This document shows positions 37,483 to 46,070 of a DNA stretch of 64,000 bases, piece by piece (position 1 is the first letter of the stretch; each line of letters begins with the position of its first letter). The notes under the pieces were generated by a model. That model saw nothing but the letters and a program-made list of their open reading frames with translations. It searched no databases and was not told the DNA's origin. The DNA lies in NCBI RefSeq assembly GCF_003724155.1, contig NZ_RJJQ01000005.1, forward strand, positions 113,325 to 177,324. Reading direction: 5' to 3'. The stretch comes from Flexivirga caeni (GTDB taxonomy: Bacteria; Actinomycetota; Actinomycetes; Actinomycetales; Dermatophilaceae). The translations under genes were made by a program, and so were the position numbers.

Positions 37483-38811
37483 GTGTTGTTCCTGCTCGGC
37501 GTCCTGATCCTGCTGCTCGGCATCGGGGTCTCCATCGGCCTGCACGAGCTCGGGCACCTCACGCCCGCGAAGCTCTTCGGTGTCAAGGTCACGCAGTACA
37601 TGGTCGGTTTCGGGCCGACGTTGTGGTCCCGGCGCCGTGGCGAGACCGAGTATGGCGTGAAGGCGATCCCGCTCGGCGGCTATATCCGGATGATCGGCAT
37701 GTTCCCTCCGCGTCCCGGCGAGGACGAGGACTACGTTCGTGCCTCGTCGACCGGCCGCTTCCGGCAGCTGGCCGACCAGATGCGTGAAGACGCCTACGAG
37801 CACATCGCCCCGGCGGACTCGGACCGGGTCTTCTACAAGCTGCCGACCTGGAAAAAGGTCGTCATCATGTTCGGCGGGCCGTTCATGAACCTGGTGATCG
37901 CCTTCGTGCTGCTGGTGATCATCGCCAGCGGCATGGGACTGCCGGTGCAGAAGACCGTCGACATTGCGGCAGTGCAGACCTGTGCGCCGACCGCTGCCGG
38001 AACGGTGCCGGCGTCCTGCGCGCCGGCGGAGCGGACGGCCGCCGCGGGCAAACTGCGTGCGGGCGACCGCGTCGTCTCCATCGACGGTAAGCAGGTCACG
38101 ACCACCACGCAGTTCACCGACGTCGTGCGCGCCCACCCGGGTGACACGATCCCGGTCGTGGTGCGGCGCGACGGATCCCTCGTGCAGTTGCGGCTCACCC
38201 CGCGGCTGCAGCGGATGCCGCGGCTGGATTCCAACGGCAACGAGGTCGTCAACTGGAAGGGCCAGCTCGAATACGCCGACGTGGGCGTCGTCGGAGCGTC
38301 GATCGGCGGCACCTCCGTGGACGAGCGCCAGTCGCTTCCGCAGGCGATCGGCACCTTCGGTGGCGCGCTGAAGCAAACCTCGTCGGTGTTCCTCAAGATC
38401 CCGCAGAAGATGGTCGGCGTGTGGAACGCGGCATTCAGTGGCGGCACGCGCGACGAGAGCAGTCCGCAGTCTGTGGTCGGCGTGGGCCGGATGGCGGGTG
38501 ACGCCACCGAGTCGAAATACGCGTCGCTCAAGGACAAGGTCATGCTGCTGCTGATGATCCTGTCGTCGCTGAACCTCGCGCTCTTCGTGTTCAACCTGGT
38601 GCCGCTGCTGCCGCTGGACGGCGGGCACATTGCGGGCGCCCTGTGGGAAGCGGTCAAGCGCCGGATCGCTCGCATGCGTGGCGTCACTGGGCCGGTGTAC
38701 GTCGACGTTGCCAAGGCGCTTCCCGTCGCGTATGGCGTCTCCATCGTGCTGCTGGTGATGTTCGCGCTGCTGGCGTATGCCGACATCGTCAATCCGGTGA
38801 AACTGGGCTGA
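37483..38811 (+). CDS. RIP zinc metalloprotease (RseP/Rip1-like site-2 protease)
   Basis: The 442-residue intramembrane protease cleaves anti-sigma factors or other membrane proteins. The first membrane helix holds the zinc site HELGH, and the last region holds LPLLPLDGGHI, the LDG motif with the third ligand. A PDZ domain lies between (about residues 125-230, with GDRVVSIDGKQV). Four membrane helices are visible. The start is GTG at 37483. It lies 24 bases after dxr. In many actinobacteria ispG follows; here accessory genes intervene. Confidence 0.93.
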   Translation: MLFLLGVLILLLGIGVSIGLHELGHLTPAKLFGVKVTQYMVGFGPTLWSRRRGETEYGVKAIPLGGYIRMIGMFPPRPGEDEDYVRASSTGRFRQLADQMREDAYEHIAPADSDRVFYKLPTWKKVVIMFGGPFMNLVIAFVLLVIIASGMGLPVQKTVDIAAVQTCAPTAAGTVPASCAPAERTAAAGKLRAGDRVVSIDGKQVTTTTQFTDVVRAHPGDTIPVVVRRDGSLVQLRLTPRLQRMPRLDSNGNEVVNWKGQLEYADVGVVGASIGGTSVDERQSLPQAIGTFGGALKQTSSVFLKIPQKMVGVWNAAFSGGTRDESSPQSVVGVGRMAGDATESKYASLKDKVMLLLMILSSLNLALFVFNLVPLLPLDGGHIAGALWEAVKRRIARMRGVTGPVYVDVAKALPVAYGVSIVLLVMFALLAYADIVNPVKLG

Positions 38812-38844
38812 CGGCATACGGGCGGATGCGGCACGCTCGTGGGT

Positions 38845-39579
38845 ATGACGAGCAGCAGCGACCTGTGGGACGCCGAAACCGCTGAGATGTATGACGACGA
38901 GTCGTCATACATGTTCGCACCGGGAGTACTCCGCCCAACGGTGGACTTCCTGGCCGAGCTTGCCGGTGACGGCCCGGCGCTGGAGTTCGCGATCGGCACG
39001 GGTCGCGTTGCAATCCCGTTGATGGACAGGGGGATTGCGGTTTCCGGTATTGATCTGTCGGCCCCGATGGTGGAGCAGTTGCGTGCGAAACGCGCCGGGC
39101 TGCCGGCCACGGTTGGTGACATGGCAACGACGACGGTCGAGGGCAGGTTCAGCCTGGTTTATCTGGTGTTCAACAGCCTGGGGAACGTCCGAACCCAGGA
39201 CGAACAGGTCGCGGTTTTTGCGAATGCAGCACATCACCTGGCGCCCGGCGGGCGTTTCGTCATCGAGTTGTGGGTGCCCGGCATCCGGCGCTTTCCGCCG
39301 GGACAGGCTGCTGTGCCGTTCCACATCGGTGACGACCACGCAGGCTTCGACACGTATGACCTGGCGACCCAGCAGGGCACGTCCCACCACTACACGCGGC
39401 GACGCGACGGCAGCTTTCGCTACGGCGTGAGCAATTTCCGCTATGTGTGGCCGGCCGAATGCGACTTGATGGCCAGACTCGCCGGTATGACGCTCGAGCG
39501 GCGTCTCGCCGACTGGGACGGCAGCGAGTTCACCGGCGACAGCGAGTCGCACGTGTCGGTGTGGCGTATGCCGGGCTGA
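38845..39579 (+). CDS. Class I SAM-dependent methyltransferase
   Basis: The 244-residue protein has ALEFAIGTGRVAIPLMDRG (SAM motif I), GIDLSAPMV (motif II acidic residue) and LAPGGRFVIELW (motif III region). The substrate is unknown. MTSSSDLWDAETAEMYDD resembles small-molecule methyltransferases of actinobacteria. A GTG six bases earlier is an alternative start. It is the first gene of the accessory stretch after the site-2 protease. Confidence 0.82.
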   Translation: MTSSSDLWDAETAEMYDDESSYMFAPGVLRPTVDFLAELAGDGPALEFAIGTGRVAIPLMDRGIAVSGIDLSAPMVEQLRAKRAGLPATVGDMATTTVEGRFSLVYLVFNSLGNVRTQDEQVAVFANAAHHLAPGGRFVIELWVPGIRRFPPGQAAVPFHIGDDHAGFDTYDLATQQGTSHHYTRRRDGSFRYGVSNFRYVWPAECDLMARLAGMTLERRLADWDGSEFTGDSESHVSVWRMPG

Positions 39580-39595
39580 GGTGCCCGGCGGGGGT

Positions 39596-39680
39596 GTCCC
39601 GTAGGCGCGACGGTCGAGGGTCCGGGACGCGAAAACTGCGGAGACCTGTCCCGAAGGCGCGACAGTCGCGAGTAGGGGAC
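39596..39680. repeat. Paired 33-base palindromes, copies d and e
   Basis: Copy d is 39596-39628 and copy e is 39648-39680, with a 19-base spacer. Copy d plus six flanking bases (39596-39634) is identical to copy f plus flank (42515-42553). The orientation is opposite to copies a-c. They stand between the methyltransferase and the tetR operon. Confidence 0.88.
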
Positions 39681-39708
39681 GGGAAGCCGGGCTGGGGTCA
39701 TCCCGAGC

Positions 39709-39745
39709 TTGACAGTCGCTCAACTGTAACTACTAGTATGTACAG
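39709..39745 (+). promoter_or_regulatory. tetR promoter with overlapping palindromic operator
   Basis: TTGACA (39709-39714) and TAGTAT (39734-39739) are 19 bases apart, and the GTG start follows seven bases later. A 22-base palindrome (39724-39745) with arms CTGTA/TACAG and core TACTAGTA has only two mismatched pairs and covers the -10. A TetR dimer bound here would block its own operon. Confidence 0.65.
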
Positions 39746-39746
39746 C

Positions 39747-40337
39747 GTGACCCGATCGAACGACACTCGCACGGCGCTCATCGAGACGACCAAGGCGCTG
39801 CTGTGGGAGCGCGGCTATGCAGCCACCAGCCCGCGCGCGATCCTGGAGCGGGCGCACGTCGGCCAGGGCAGCATGTACCACCACTTCTCCGGCAAGGAGG
39901 AACTCGCGGTTGCAGCTTTCGAACGCGGCGCGGCGGGAGTCTTGCAGCGTGCGCGCGACGTGCTGGCCACCGATGGAACACCGTTGGCCAGGATCTCGAA
40001 TTACCTAATGCTGCAACGGGAAATCCTGCGCGGCTGCCCGGTCGGCCGGATGGCCGGCGATGCCGACGTGCTGGCGTCGGCGGAACTCGCGGCAATTCTG
40101 ACTGCCGCTTTCGGGCAGCTCAGAGAGTTGATCGTGTCGGTGCTGCAGGAGGCCGTCGATGCCGAGGAACTCGCGCACGACGCCGATCCCCGGGATCTCG
40201 CGGACACCGTTCTCGCCGTCGTCCAGGGCGGCTATGTGCTGGCACGCGCCGCCGGCGACGTGGCACCATTCGAGCGGGCGGTGCGAGGAGCGGTGTCACT
40301 GTTGGAAGTTCACTCAGCGGATGGAGCTGCTCGATGA
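39747..40337 (+). CDS. TetR family transcriptional regulator
   Basis: The 196-residue repressor has an N-terminal HTH: ATSPRAILERAHVGQGSMYH, then HFSGKEELAVAAF. The C-terminal helical domain is the ligand pocket. GTG 39747 was chosen over ATG 39738 because the latter lies inside the operator and -10 box. It heads an operon with a cupin, a DUF4865 and a phosphotriesterase-like gene, all joined by four-base overlaps, so it probably controls that set. Confidence 0.87.
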   Translation: MTRSNDTRTALIETTKALLWERGYAATSPRAILERAHVGQGSMYHHFSGKEELAVAAFERGAAGVLQRARDVLATDGTPLARISNYLMLQREILRGCPVGRMAGDADVLASAELAAILTAAFGQLRELIVSVLQEAVDAEELAHDADPRDLADTVLAVVQGGYVLARAAGDVAPFERAVRGAVSLLEVHSADGAAR

Positions 40338-40729
40338 AACTCATGGACTCGACGCCGTCGGAGTTCACCGGAGATCCACGGTTCACCGGCACTGCTGCGG
40401 GCGTGCACGTGATGCCCGGCGACCCGCAATTACACGCCTACTCGATGCGATTCGAGCCCGGCGGACGCACTGCCTGGCATTCCCACGAGCGCGGCCAATT
40501 GCTCATCTGCACGGCCGGATCCGGCTGGGTCGGCATCCGGGACGGCCAGCTCCTGAAGCTGGCACCCGGCGTGATCGTGTGGACCGAGGCAGGCGAAGAA
40601 CACTGGCACGGCGCCAGTGCCGGGGCCTCGATGGAGCACATCGCCGTGCAGACCGAGACGCCGGAAGCAGACCGCGTCGTATGGCGGGATGCCTTGTCCG
40701 ACAACGAATTTGCCGGCGGTGTGGGGTGA
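40334..40729 (+). CDS. Cupin-domain protein
   Basis: The 131-residue single-domain cupin has the first motif in GGRTAWHSHERGQLLICTAG (metal ligands HxH and Glu) and the second in EHWHGASAGASMEHIAV. A metal-dependent isomerase, dioxygenase or ligand-binding role is possible; the substrate is unknown. Its ATG overlaps the tetR stop, and its stop overlaps the DUF4865 start. Confidence 0.85.
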   Translation: MKLMDSTPSEFTGDPRFTGTAAGVHVMPGDPQLHAYSMRFEPGGRTAWHSHERGQLLICTAGSGWVGIRDGQLLKLAPGVIVWTEAGEEHWHGASAGASMEHIAVQTETPEADRVVWRDALSDNEFAGGVG

Positions 40730-41331
40730 GCGACAACGTGCTGGATCCGCACCTCTGGCCGCAGCTGCTGCTGCAATATCCGATCACCCTGCCGACCGAC
40801 TACGACATGCAGATCATCGAGGAGCGGGTTCGGACGCGCGGACCGGCATTCGACGACCGCGCAGGGTTGATCTGCAAGGCATATTGCGTTCGGGTAGCGG
40901 ACTCAGCCGAGTCGCCGGTCAACGAATACGCGCCGTTCTACCTCTGGGGTGACTCCGCTGCCGCAGCGCAATTCCTCTGGCGCGGCGCAGGATTCGACGG
41001 CATCGTTCGAGATTTCGGGCGTCCCGCCATACACACCTGGGGGCCCGAAGCTGCGGCAGCCGGTGCCGTGCCTCCGGGCGCCGTGACGTACGCCACCGTG
41101 CGTTCGACGCCGATTGCGCAGAGCGCTGACCTGGTCGAGGTTGCTGCGACTCTGGCCGCACGGGTCCGCGACGCCGGCCGTCAGCCCGGGACGCACCTCG
41201 CGGTCGCCGGCATCGACCCTTCGTCCTGGCGTGCAGTGGAGTTCATGACCACCGATGGTGCTCCTGTGGTGGATGAGCACACGACTAGCTATTGCGTGCT
41301 GCACGTGAGCCAGCCGGGGCCGGACCGGTGA
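40726..41331 (+). CDS. DUF4865 family protein
   Basis: The 201-residue protein contains LLQYPITLPTDYDMQIIEER and YLWGDSAAAAQFLWRGAGFD, features of DUF4865, a family found next to TetR regulators and small oxidoreductases or tautomerases. The fold looks like a dimeric alpha/beta barrel. It has no signal peptide and no recognised catalytic set. GTG overlaps the cupin stop, and the stop overlaps the next gene. Function unknown. Confidence 0.65.
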   Translation: MSDNVLDPHLWPQLLLQYPITLPTDYDMQIIEERVRTRGPAFDDRAGLICKAYCVRVADSAESPVNEYAPFYLWGDSAAAAQFLWRGAGFDGIVRDFGRPAIHTWGPEAAAAGAVPPGAVTYATVRSTPIAQSADLVEVAATLAARVRDAGRQPGTHLAVAGIDPSSWRAVEFMTTDGAPVVDEHTTSYCVLHVSQPGPDR

Positions 41332-42221
41332 CCGTTCGCGTTCGCACGGTTCTCGGTGACGTCCCGGCCGAGCGCCTCGGAGTCACGGACGCGCACGACC
41401 ACTTCTTCTTCCGGTCGCACCTGCTCCCGGGCGTCGAACTGGACGATGCCGGCGCGGCGCTCGCGGAGGCGCAGGCGTTTGCCGCTGCCGGAGGACGGAC
41501 GGTCGTGCAGTGGACGCCGCGCGGTCTCGGCAGGCACCGCGCGGAGCTGGCAGCCCTCGCGAGCGCGACCGGCATCAACATCATTTCGGCGACCGGCCGG
41601 CATCGCCGGGAACACTATGCTCCGGCGACCGAGGAGTCATTCGACGAATTGCGCGATGCCTTCGGTGCCGACATCGCAGACTCGTCCGCACCGTGCGGGG
41701 TGGTCAAGATCGGCACGGGCTACCACCATCTCGACGAGTGGGAACGGATCTCGCTTCAGGCTGCCGCGATGGCTCACCGGGAGACCGGTGTTCCCATCGC
41801 CATACATCTCGAGCTCGGAACGGCGGGTGAGCAGGTCATCGAGGTGCTGACGGACGCCGGAGCCGCGACGGACGCGATCATCCTGGGCCATGTCGGCCGG
41901 CACCCGGAGGAGCGAAATCTGTTGCGGCTGGCCGACTGTGGTGTCTTCATGTGCTTCGACGGGCCATCGCGAGCGAACCACCGGACGGACTGGCGGACAC
42001 CGGATTGCATCCGGCGCCTCGTCGAGCGGGGCCATGGGGATCAGCTGCTGATCGGCGGCGACACCACCACGGCGGCAGCGCGTTCGGTCACCGCCGGGCC
42101 GGGTATGCCGCATTTGCTCACTCGCTTCGGGGCCGACCTGCGACTCGAGATCGGTGACGAGGCGTATGACGCGATCACGGTCGCCAATCCGCGGCGGGCC
42201 TTTGCCTTACGTGATCGCTGA
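41328..42221 (+). CDS. Phosphotriesterase-family amidohydrolase
   Basis: The 297-residue TIM-barrel metal enzyme has DAHDHFFF (HxH metal pair), the bridging-Lys candidate in GVVKIGTGY, HLELG and GHVGRHPEE (His ligands) and the late Asp in LIGGDTTT. This is the phosphotriesterase-like lactonase pattern. Lactonase, esterase or hydrolase activity cannot be decided. It is the last gene of the tetR-cupin-DUF4865 operon. Confidence 0.82.
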   Translation: MTVRVRTVLGDVPAERLGVTDAHDHFFFRSHLLPGVELDDAGAALAEAQAFAAAGGRTVVQWTPRGLGRHRAELAALASATGINIISATGRHRREHYAPATEESFDELRDAFGADIADSSAPCGVVKIGTGYHHLDEWERISLQAAAMAHRETGVPIAIHLELGTAGEQVIEVLTDAGAATDAIILGHVGRHPEERNLLRLADCGVFMCFDGPSRANHRTDWRTPDCIRRLVERGHGDQLLIGGDTTTAAARSVTAGPGMPHLLTRFGADLRLEIGDEAYDAITVANPRRAFALRDR

Positions 42222-42282
42222 GCCGACCGCGGTTTGGCGCAGCTGCGTGTCGAGCAGGTCGATCAGCACCCGTTCCGGATAG

Positions 42283-42510
42283 CGGTCGGTCACCGCTGCC
42301 AGCCGGGTGCTGCTGGACTGGGCGTTCGGGGAGCGAGGTCTGCACCGGGTGGAGTGGCAGTGCCGAGCGGACAACACCCGCAGCATCGCCGTCGCCGGCC
42401 GGCTGGGTATGACGTTGGAAGGTCAACTGCGCCAGGCGTGGCTGAATGGCGGCACCTTCCACGACAAGCACATCTGGGCGATCCTGGCGGCCGAGCACCG
42501 GGCGGGGTGA
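42283..42510 (+). pseudogene. C-terminal fragment of a RimJ/RimL-type GNAT
   Basis: The open frame reads LLDWAFGERGLHRVEWQCRA, then GRLGMTLEGQLRQAW, the C-terminal half of a ribosomal-protein-type acetyltransferase. A TAG at 42280-42282 precedes it, and the N-terminal half with the main acetyl-CoA loop is missing. No ribosome site is visible before the GTG at 42307. A decayed gene is most likely. Confidence 0.7.
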
Positions 42511-42514
42511 ACCT

Positions 42515-42598
42515 GTCCCGTAGGCGCGACGGTCGAGGGTCCGGGACGCGAAACGCGCGAAGCCTGTCCCTTAGTCGCGACGGTCGCGAGAACGGGAC
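42515..42598. repeat. Paired 33-base palindromes, copies f and g
   Basis: Copy f is 42515-42547 and copy g is 42566-42598, with an 18-base spacer. Copy f is identical to copy d. Copy g overlaps the 3' end of the permease gene (stop at 42571-42573) and encodes its last residues. Confidence 0.88.
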
Positions 42599-44007
42599 GC
42601 GGTCGGGATGTCGTCTTCCAGCCGGTCGCCGAACTGCTCGACCCGGTTCTCCCGCTCGGCGAAGACGGACGCGCCGGGTTTGTTGCCCCACTTCCACTCG
42701 TTGAAGAAGATGTTGAGCACGACGGCGCTGATTGCCGCGGAGCTGATGCCGGAGTTCATGATGACCTGGAACCAGTCCGGGAACTTGTCCCAGAAGGTCG
42801 GCATGCCGACCGGGATGAGACCGAAGCCGAACGCCACGGAGACGATGACCAGGTTGAGCCCGTTGCCGTAGTCGACGCGCGCGAGGGCGCGGATGCCGCT
42901 GGCGGTGACCGAACCGAACAGAATGATGCCGGCGCCGCCGAGCACGGGGAACGGGATGCCCGCGATCACCGCACCGACGACCGGCATCAGGCCGAGCAGC
43001 ACGAGGACGCCGCCACCTGTCGCGACGGCGAAGCGGCTCTTGATGCCGGTGAGCGCGACCAGCCCGACGTTCTGTGCGAATGCGCTCGCCGGGAAGCTGC
43101 CGAAGAACGGCGCCACGGTCGTCGCGGCCATGTCGGCGCGCAGCCCAGCCGCCACTCGCTTGTCGTCGACCTCGGTCCCGACGATCTCGCCGATGGCAAG
43201 GATGTCGGCCGTGGTCTCGGTCATGATCACGAAGATCACGATCGTCATCGAGATGATCGCGCCGATCTGGAAGGTCGGTGAGCCGAAGTGCAGGATCTGT
43301 GGCAGCGCCACGATGTCCGCGTGCTTCACTCCGGAGAAGTCGGCGCGGCCGGTCACGATGGCGAGGAGGGTGCCGATCGCCATACCGATCAGGATCGACA
43401 GCCGGGAGATCGCTCCCTGGAAGAGCCTGCTGATCAGCACGATGATCAGCAGGGTGATGCCGGCGAGCCCGATGTTGCCCGGGTCGCCGAAGTCCTTGGC
43501 GCCTGAGTTGCCGCCCATGCACCAGGTGAACGCCGTCGGCAGCAGCGAGGCACCGATCACGGTGATGATCGAGCCGGTCACGACAGCCGGGAAGAAGCGC
43601 ACCACCTTGGCGAAGTAGGTCGACGCGATGACGCCGATGATGCCGGCGACGATGATGGCGCCGAGCACCGGCCGGACGCCGTCCTTGCTCGCGATCGACA
43701 CCATGGTCGAGACGCTGGCGAACGAGACGCCCTGCACGATGGGCAGCCGGCTGCCGACGGGGCCGACCCCGAGCGTCTGCAGCAGTGTTGCGAGGCCGCT
43801 GATGAACAGACCTGCGGTGACGAGCAGCGCGACGTCCGACGCCTTCAGGTGCGCGGCTCCGCCGATGATGATGGGTGGGGCGATCACTCCGCCATACATG
43901 GTCAGGATGTGCTGGGTTCCGTAGACCAGCAGCCGGCCGGGACCGTACATCGTGTCCTCGGGCCGGCCCTGATACTTCGGGTTCGTTTCGCGTCGTAGGA
44001 GTTTCAC
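42571..44007 (-). CDS. Uracil/xanthine permease family transporter (NCS2)
   Basis: The 478-residue inner-membrane symporter has about 14 membrane segments. YGTQHILTMYGGVIAPPIII is the first segment with the conserved QH, and VALTGIKSRFAVATGGG and PVLGGAGIILFG are typical late segments. ITETT-like MTETTADILAIGE fits the substrate-binding Glu region. The base transported is unclear. GTG 44007 follows GAAGGA by eight bases. The C-terminal tail (SRSRDRRD) is encoded by repeat copy g. Confidence 0.88.
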   Translation of the reverse strand: MKLLRRETNPKYQGRPEDTMYGPGRLLVYGTQHILTMYGGVIAPPIIIGGAAHLKASDVALLVTAGLFISGLATLLQTLGVGPVGSRLPIVQGVSFASVSTMVSIASKDGVRPVLGAIIVAGIIGVIASTYFAKVVRFFPAVVTGSIITVIGASLLPTAFTWCMGGNSGAKDFGDPGNIGLAGITLLIIVLISRLFQGAISRLSILIGMAIGTLLAIVTGRADFSGVKHADIVALPQILHFGSPTFQIGAIISMTIVIFVIMTETTADILAIGEIVGTEVDDKRVAAGLRADMAATTVAPFFGSFPASAFAQNVGLVALTGIKSRFAVATGGGVLVLLGLMPVVGAVIAGIPFPVLGGAGIILFGSVTASGIRALARVDYGNGLNLVIVSVAFGFGLIPVGMPTFWDKFPDWFQVIMNSGISSAAISAVVLNIFFNEWKWGNKPGASVFAERENRVEQFGDRLEDDIPTASRSRDRRD

Positions 44008-44124
44008 GGCGCCATCCTTCAGTCGGTGCCCGCGTATGACGAGCCTGCTCTCGCAGTGCGGAATCTGAATTTCGGTAGATGAAAGAGTGACACAGGCAAC
44101 GTGCGGCGTCAACAGGTTGTTGAA

Positions 44125-44137
44125 TCGTGGACCACGA
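44125..44137. promoter_or_regulatory. Inverted repeat in the permease-ispG gap
   Basis: TCGTGG (44125-44130), one base, CCACGA (44132-44137). It lies in the 172-base divergent region and could be an operator for the permease. The ispG side has TAATAC near its start. Confidence 0.3.
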
Positions 44138-44179
44138 GCCGTTGGTGGCCGCGGCGGGAGGGCGAGTAATACTGAGGAG

Positions 44180-45340
44180 GTGACAGTTTCCCTCGGTATG
44201 CCGAGCGCCCCCGCTCCCGTCCTCGCCCCCCGCCGCACCTCCCGCAAGATCAAGGTCGGGAAGGTCGAGGTCGGCGGAGATGCCCCGATTTCGGTGCAGT
44301 CGATGTGCACGACCCCGACCACGGACGTCAATGCGACTCTGCAGCAGATCGCCGAACTCACCGCCGCCGGATGCGACATCGTCCGCGTGGCGTGCCCGAG
44401 TCAGGACGACGCCGACGCACTGCCCGCCATTGCGCAGAAGTCACAGATCCCCGTCATCGCCGACATCCACTTCCAGCCGAAGTACGTCTTTGCGGCAATC
44501 GACGCGGGCTGTGCTGCGGTCCGCGTCAACCCCGGCAACATCCGCCAGTTCGACGACCAGGTCAAGCAGATCGCCCAGGCGGCCAAGGACGCCGGCGTCT
44601 CGATCCGGATCGGCGTCAACGCCGGCTCGCTCGACAAGCGACTGCTGGAGAAGTACGGCAAGCCGACACCGGAGGCGCTCGTGGAATCCGCGGTGTGGGA
44701 GGCCAGCCTCTTCGAGGAACACGACTTCCACGACTTCAAGATCTCGGTGAAGCACAACGACCCCGTGGTGATGGTGCGGGCCTACCAGTTGCTCGCCGGA
44801 CGCGGGGACTGGCCGCTGCACCTCGGAGTGACCGAGGCGGGCCCGGCCTTCCAGGGCACCATCAAGTCCGCGACGGCCTTCGGCGCGTTGCTGTCCCAGG
44901 GCATCGGAGACACCATCCGGGTATCGCTGTCGGCCCCCCCGGTCGAAGAGGTGAAGGTCGGCAATCAGATCTTGCAGTCCCTCAACCTGAAACCCCGCAA
45001 GCTGGAGATCGTCTCCTGCCCGTCGTGCGGGCGCGCCCAGGTCGACGTCTACACGCTGGCCGACCAGGTGACCGCCGGCCTGGAGGGTATGACGGTGCCG
45101 CTGCGCGTCGCCGTGATGGGCTGTGTCGTCAACGGGCCGGGCGAGGCCCGCGAGGCCGACCTGGGTGTTGCCTCGGGCAACGGCAAGGGCCAGATCTTCG
45201 TCAAGGGCGAGGTCATCAAGACCGTGCCGGAGTCGGAGATCGTTGAGACCCTCATCGAGGAGGCCATGCGTATCGCCGAGGAGATGGGCGAGCCGATCGA
45301 CGAGGACTCCGCGGGTAGCCCGAGCGTCACCGTCGGCTGA
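44180..45340 (+). CDS. ispG: 4-hydroxy-3-methylbut-2-enyl diphosphate synthase (flavodoxin)
   Basis: The 386-residue [4Fe-4S] enzyme of the non-mevalonate isoprenoid pathway has a TIM barrel, [19 protein letters not shown] at the start, and the iron-sulfur domain with SCPSCGRAQ and [24 protein letters not shown] and [18 protein letters not shown] are highly conserved. GTG 44180 matches the usual MTVxLGMP N-terminus. It is separated from dxr and the site-2 protease by about 5 kb of accessory genes. Confidence 0.97.
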   Translation: MTVSLGMPSAPAPVLAPRRTSRKIKVGKVEVGGDAPISVQSMCTTPTTDVNATLQQIAELTAAGCDIVRVACPSQDDADALPAIAQKSQIPVIADIHFQPKYVFAAIDAGCAAVRVNPGNIRQFDDQVKQIAQAAKDAGVSIRIGVNAGSLDKRLLEKYGKPTPEALVESAVWEASLFEEHDFHDFKISVKHNDPVVMVRAYQLLAGRGDWPLHLGVTEAGPAFQGTIKSATAFGALLSQGIGDTIRVSLSAPPVEEVKVGNQILQSLNLKPRKLEIVSCPSCGRAQVDVYTLADQVTAGLEGMTVPLRVAVMGCVVNGPGEAREADLGVASGNGKGQIFVKGEVIKTVPESEIVETLIEEAMRIAEEMGEPIDEDSAGSPSVTVG

Positions 45341-45440
45341 TCCGGCGCGTTCGCCGGCCAGCGGGATGCTGCCGAGCGCTCCGACCGCGTGCCGGTCCGG
45401 GGCGGGGGATAGGGTGCCGCCCTGGAAAGGGAGACTTCAG

Positions 45441-46064
45441 ATGACACAGCCGCCGTCGGGTCCGTACGGGCAGCAGCCGGCATACAACCCGCAGCCCTAC
45501 CCGGGGCAGCAACCGCAACCGCCGTACGGCCAGCAACCCCCATACAACCCGCAGCCCTACCCGGGGCAGCAACGTCCCGGGGAATTCCAGTTCGGCCAGC
45601 CCTACGCTTTCCAGAAGCCGACGAAGGTGCCGCTGAGCTCGGGAGCGCGGACGATCGGCTGGCTGACGGCCCTCGCGGCGCTGCTCGCGATCGCCGGCTG
45701 TTTCGCACCGTGGGCGACGATCGACCTGGGCATCCTCGGCCACGTGTCGGTGAACGGCTTCGGTCAGGTGTCCGGCGCCGTGCACGAGTCGCCGGACGAG
45801 GTGAAGGACGGCGCGGTCGTCATGTCCATGGCGATCATCGTGATCGTGCTCGCTGTGCTGCGCGGCCTCGGCAAGACACCACGCGCGGCGGCTGTCGTCG
45901 CGCTCGTGCTCGGTCTGCTCTGCCTGCTGACGACGGGATACGACTTCAACGACATTTCGGGTGATACCAGCGGTGCTCAGGTCGGCTGGGGGCTGTGGCT
46001 CGCGCTCGTGGCGAGCATCGTCATGTCGGTGCTCGGGGTCGTCGGCATCGTCAAACGGCGCTGA
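45441..46064 (+). CDS. Membrane protein with Pro/Gln/Tyr-rich N-terminal repeats
   Basis: The 207-residue protein has an N-terminal cytoplasmic region of about 60 residues made of imperfect repeats such as YNPQPYPGQQ, encoded by near-identical DNA repeats. Four membrane helices follow (about residues 72-92, 125-142, 148-165 and 182-202). Similar low-complexity tails occur in actinobacterial membrane proteins of unknown role. AAAGGGAG precedes the ATG. Confidence 0.75.
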   Translation: MTQPPSGPYGQQPAYNPQPYPGQQPQPPYGQQPPYNPQPYPGQQRPGEFQFGQPYAFQKPTKVPLSSGARTIGWLTALAALLAIAGCFAPWATIDLGILGHVSVNGFGQVSGAVHESPDEVKDGAVVMSMAIIVIVLAVLRGLGKTPRAAAVVALVLGLLCLLTTGYDFNDISGDTSGAQVGWGLWLALVASIVMSVLGVVGIVKRR

Positions 46065-46070
46065 TCCGCG

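Noticed and set aside
44008..44179. Purine riboswitch upstream of the permease
   Set aside because: No purine-aptamer core sequence or expected loops were found in this GC-rich gap.
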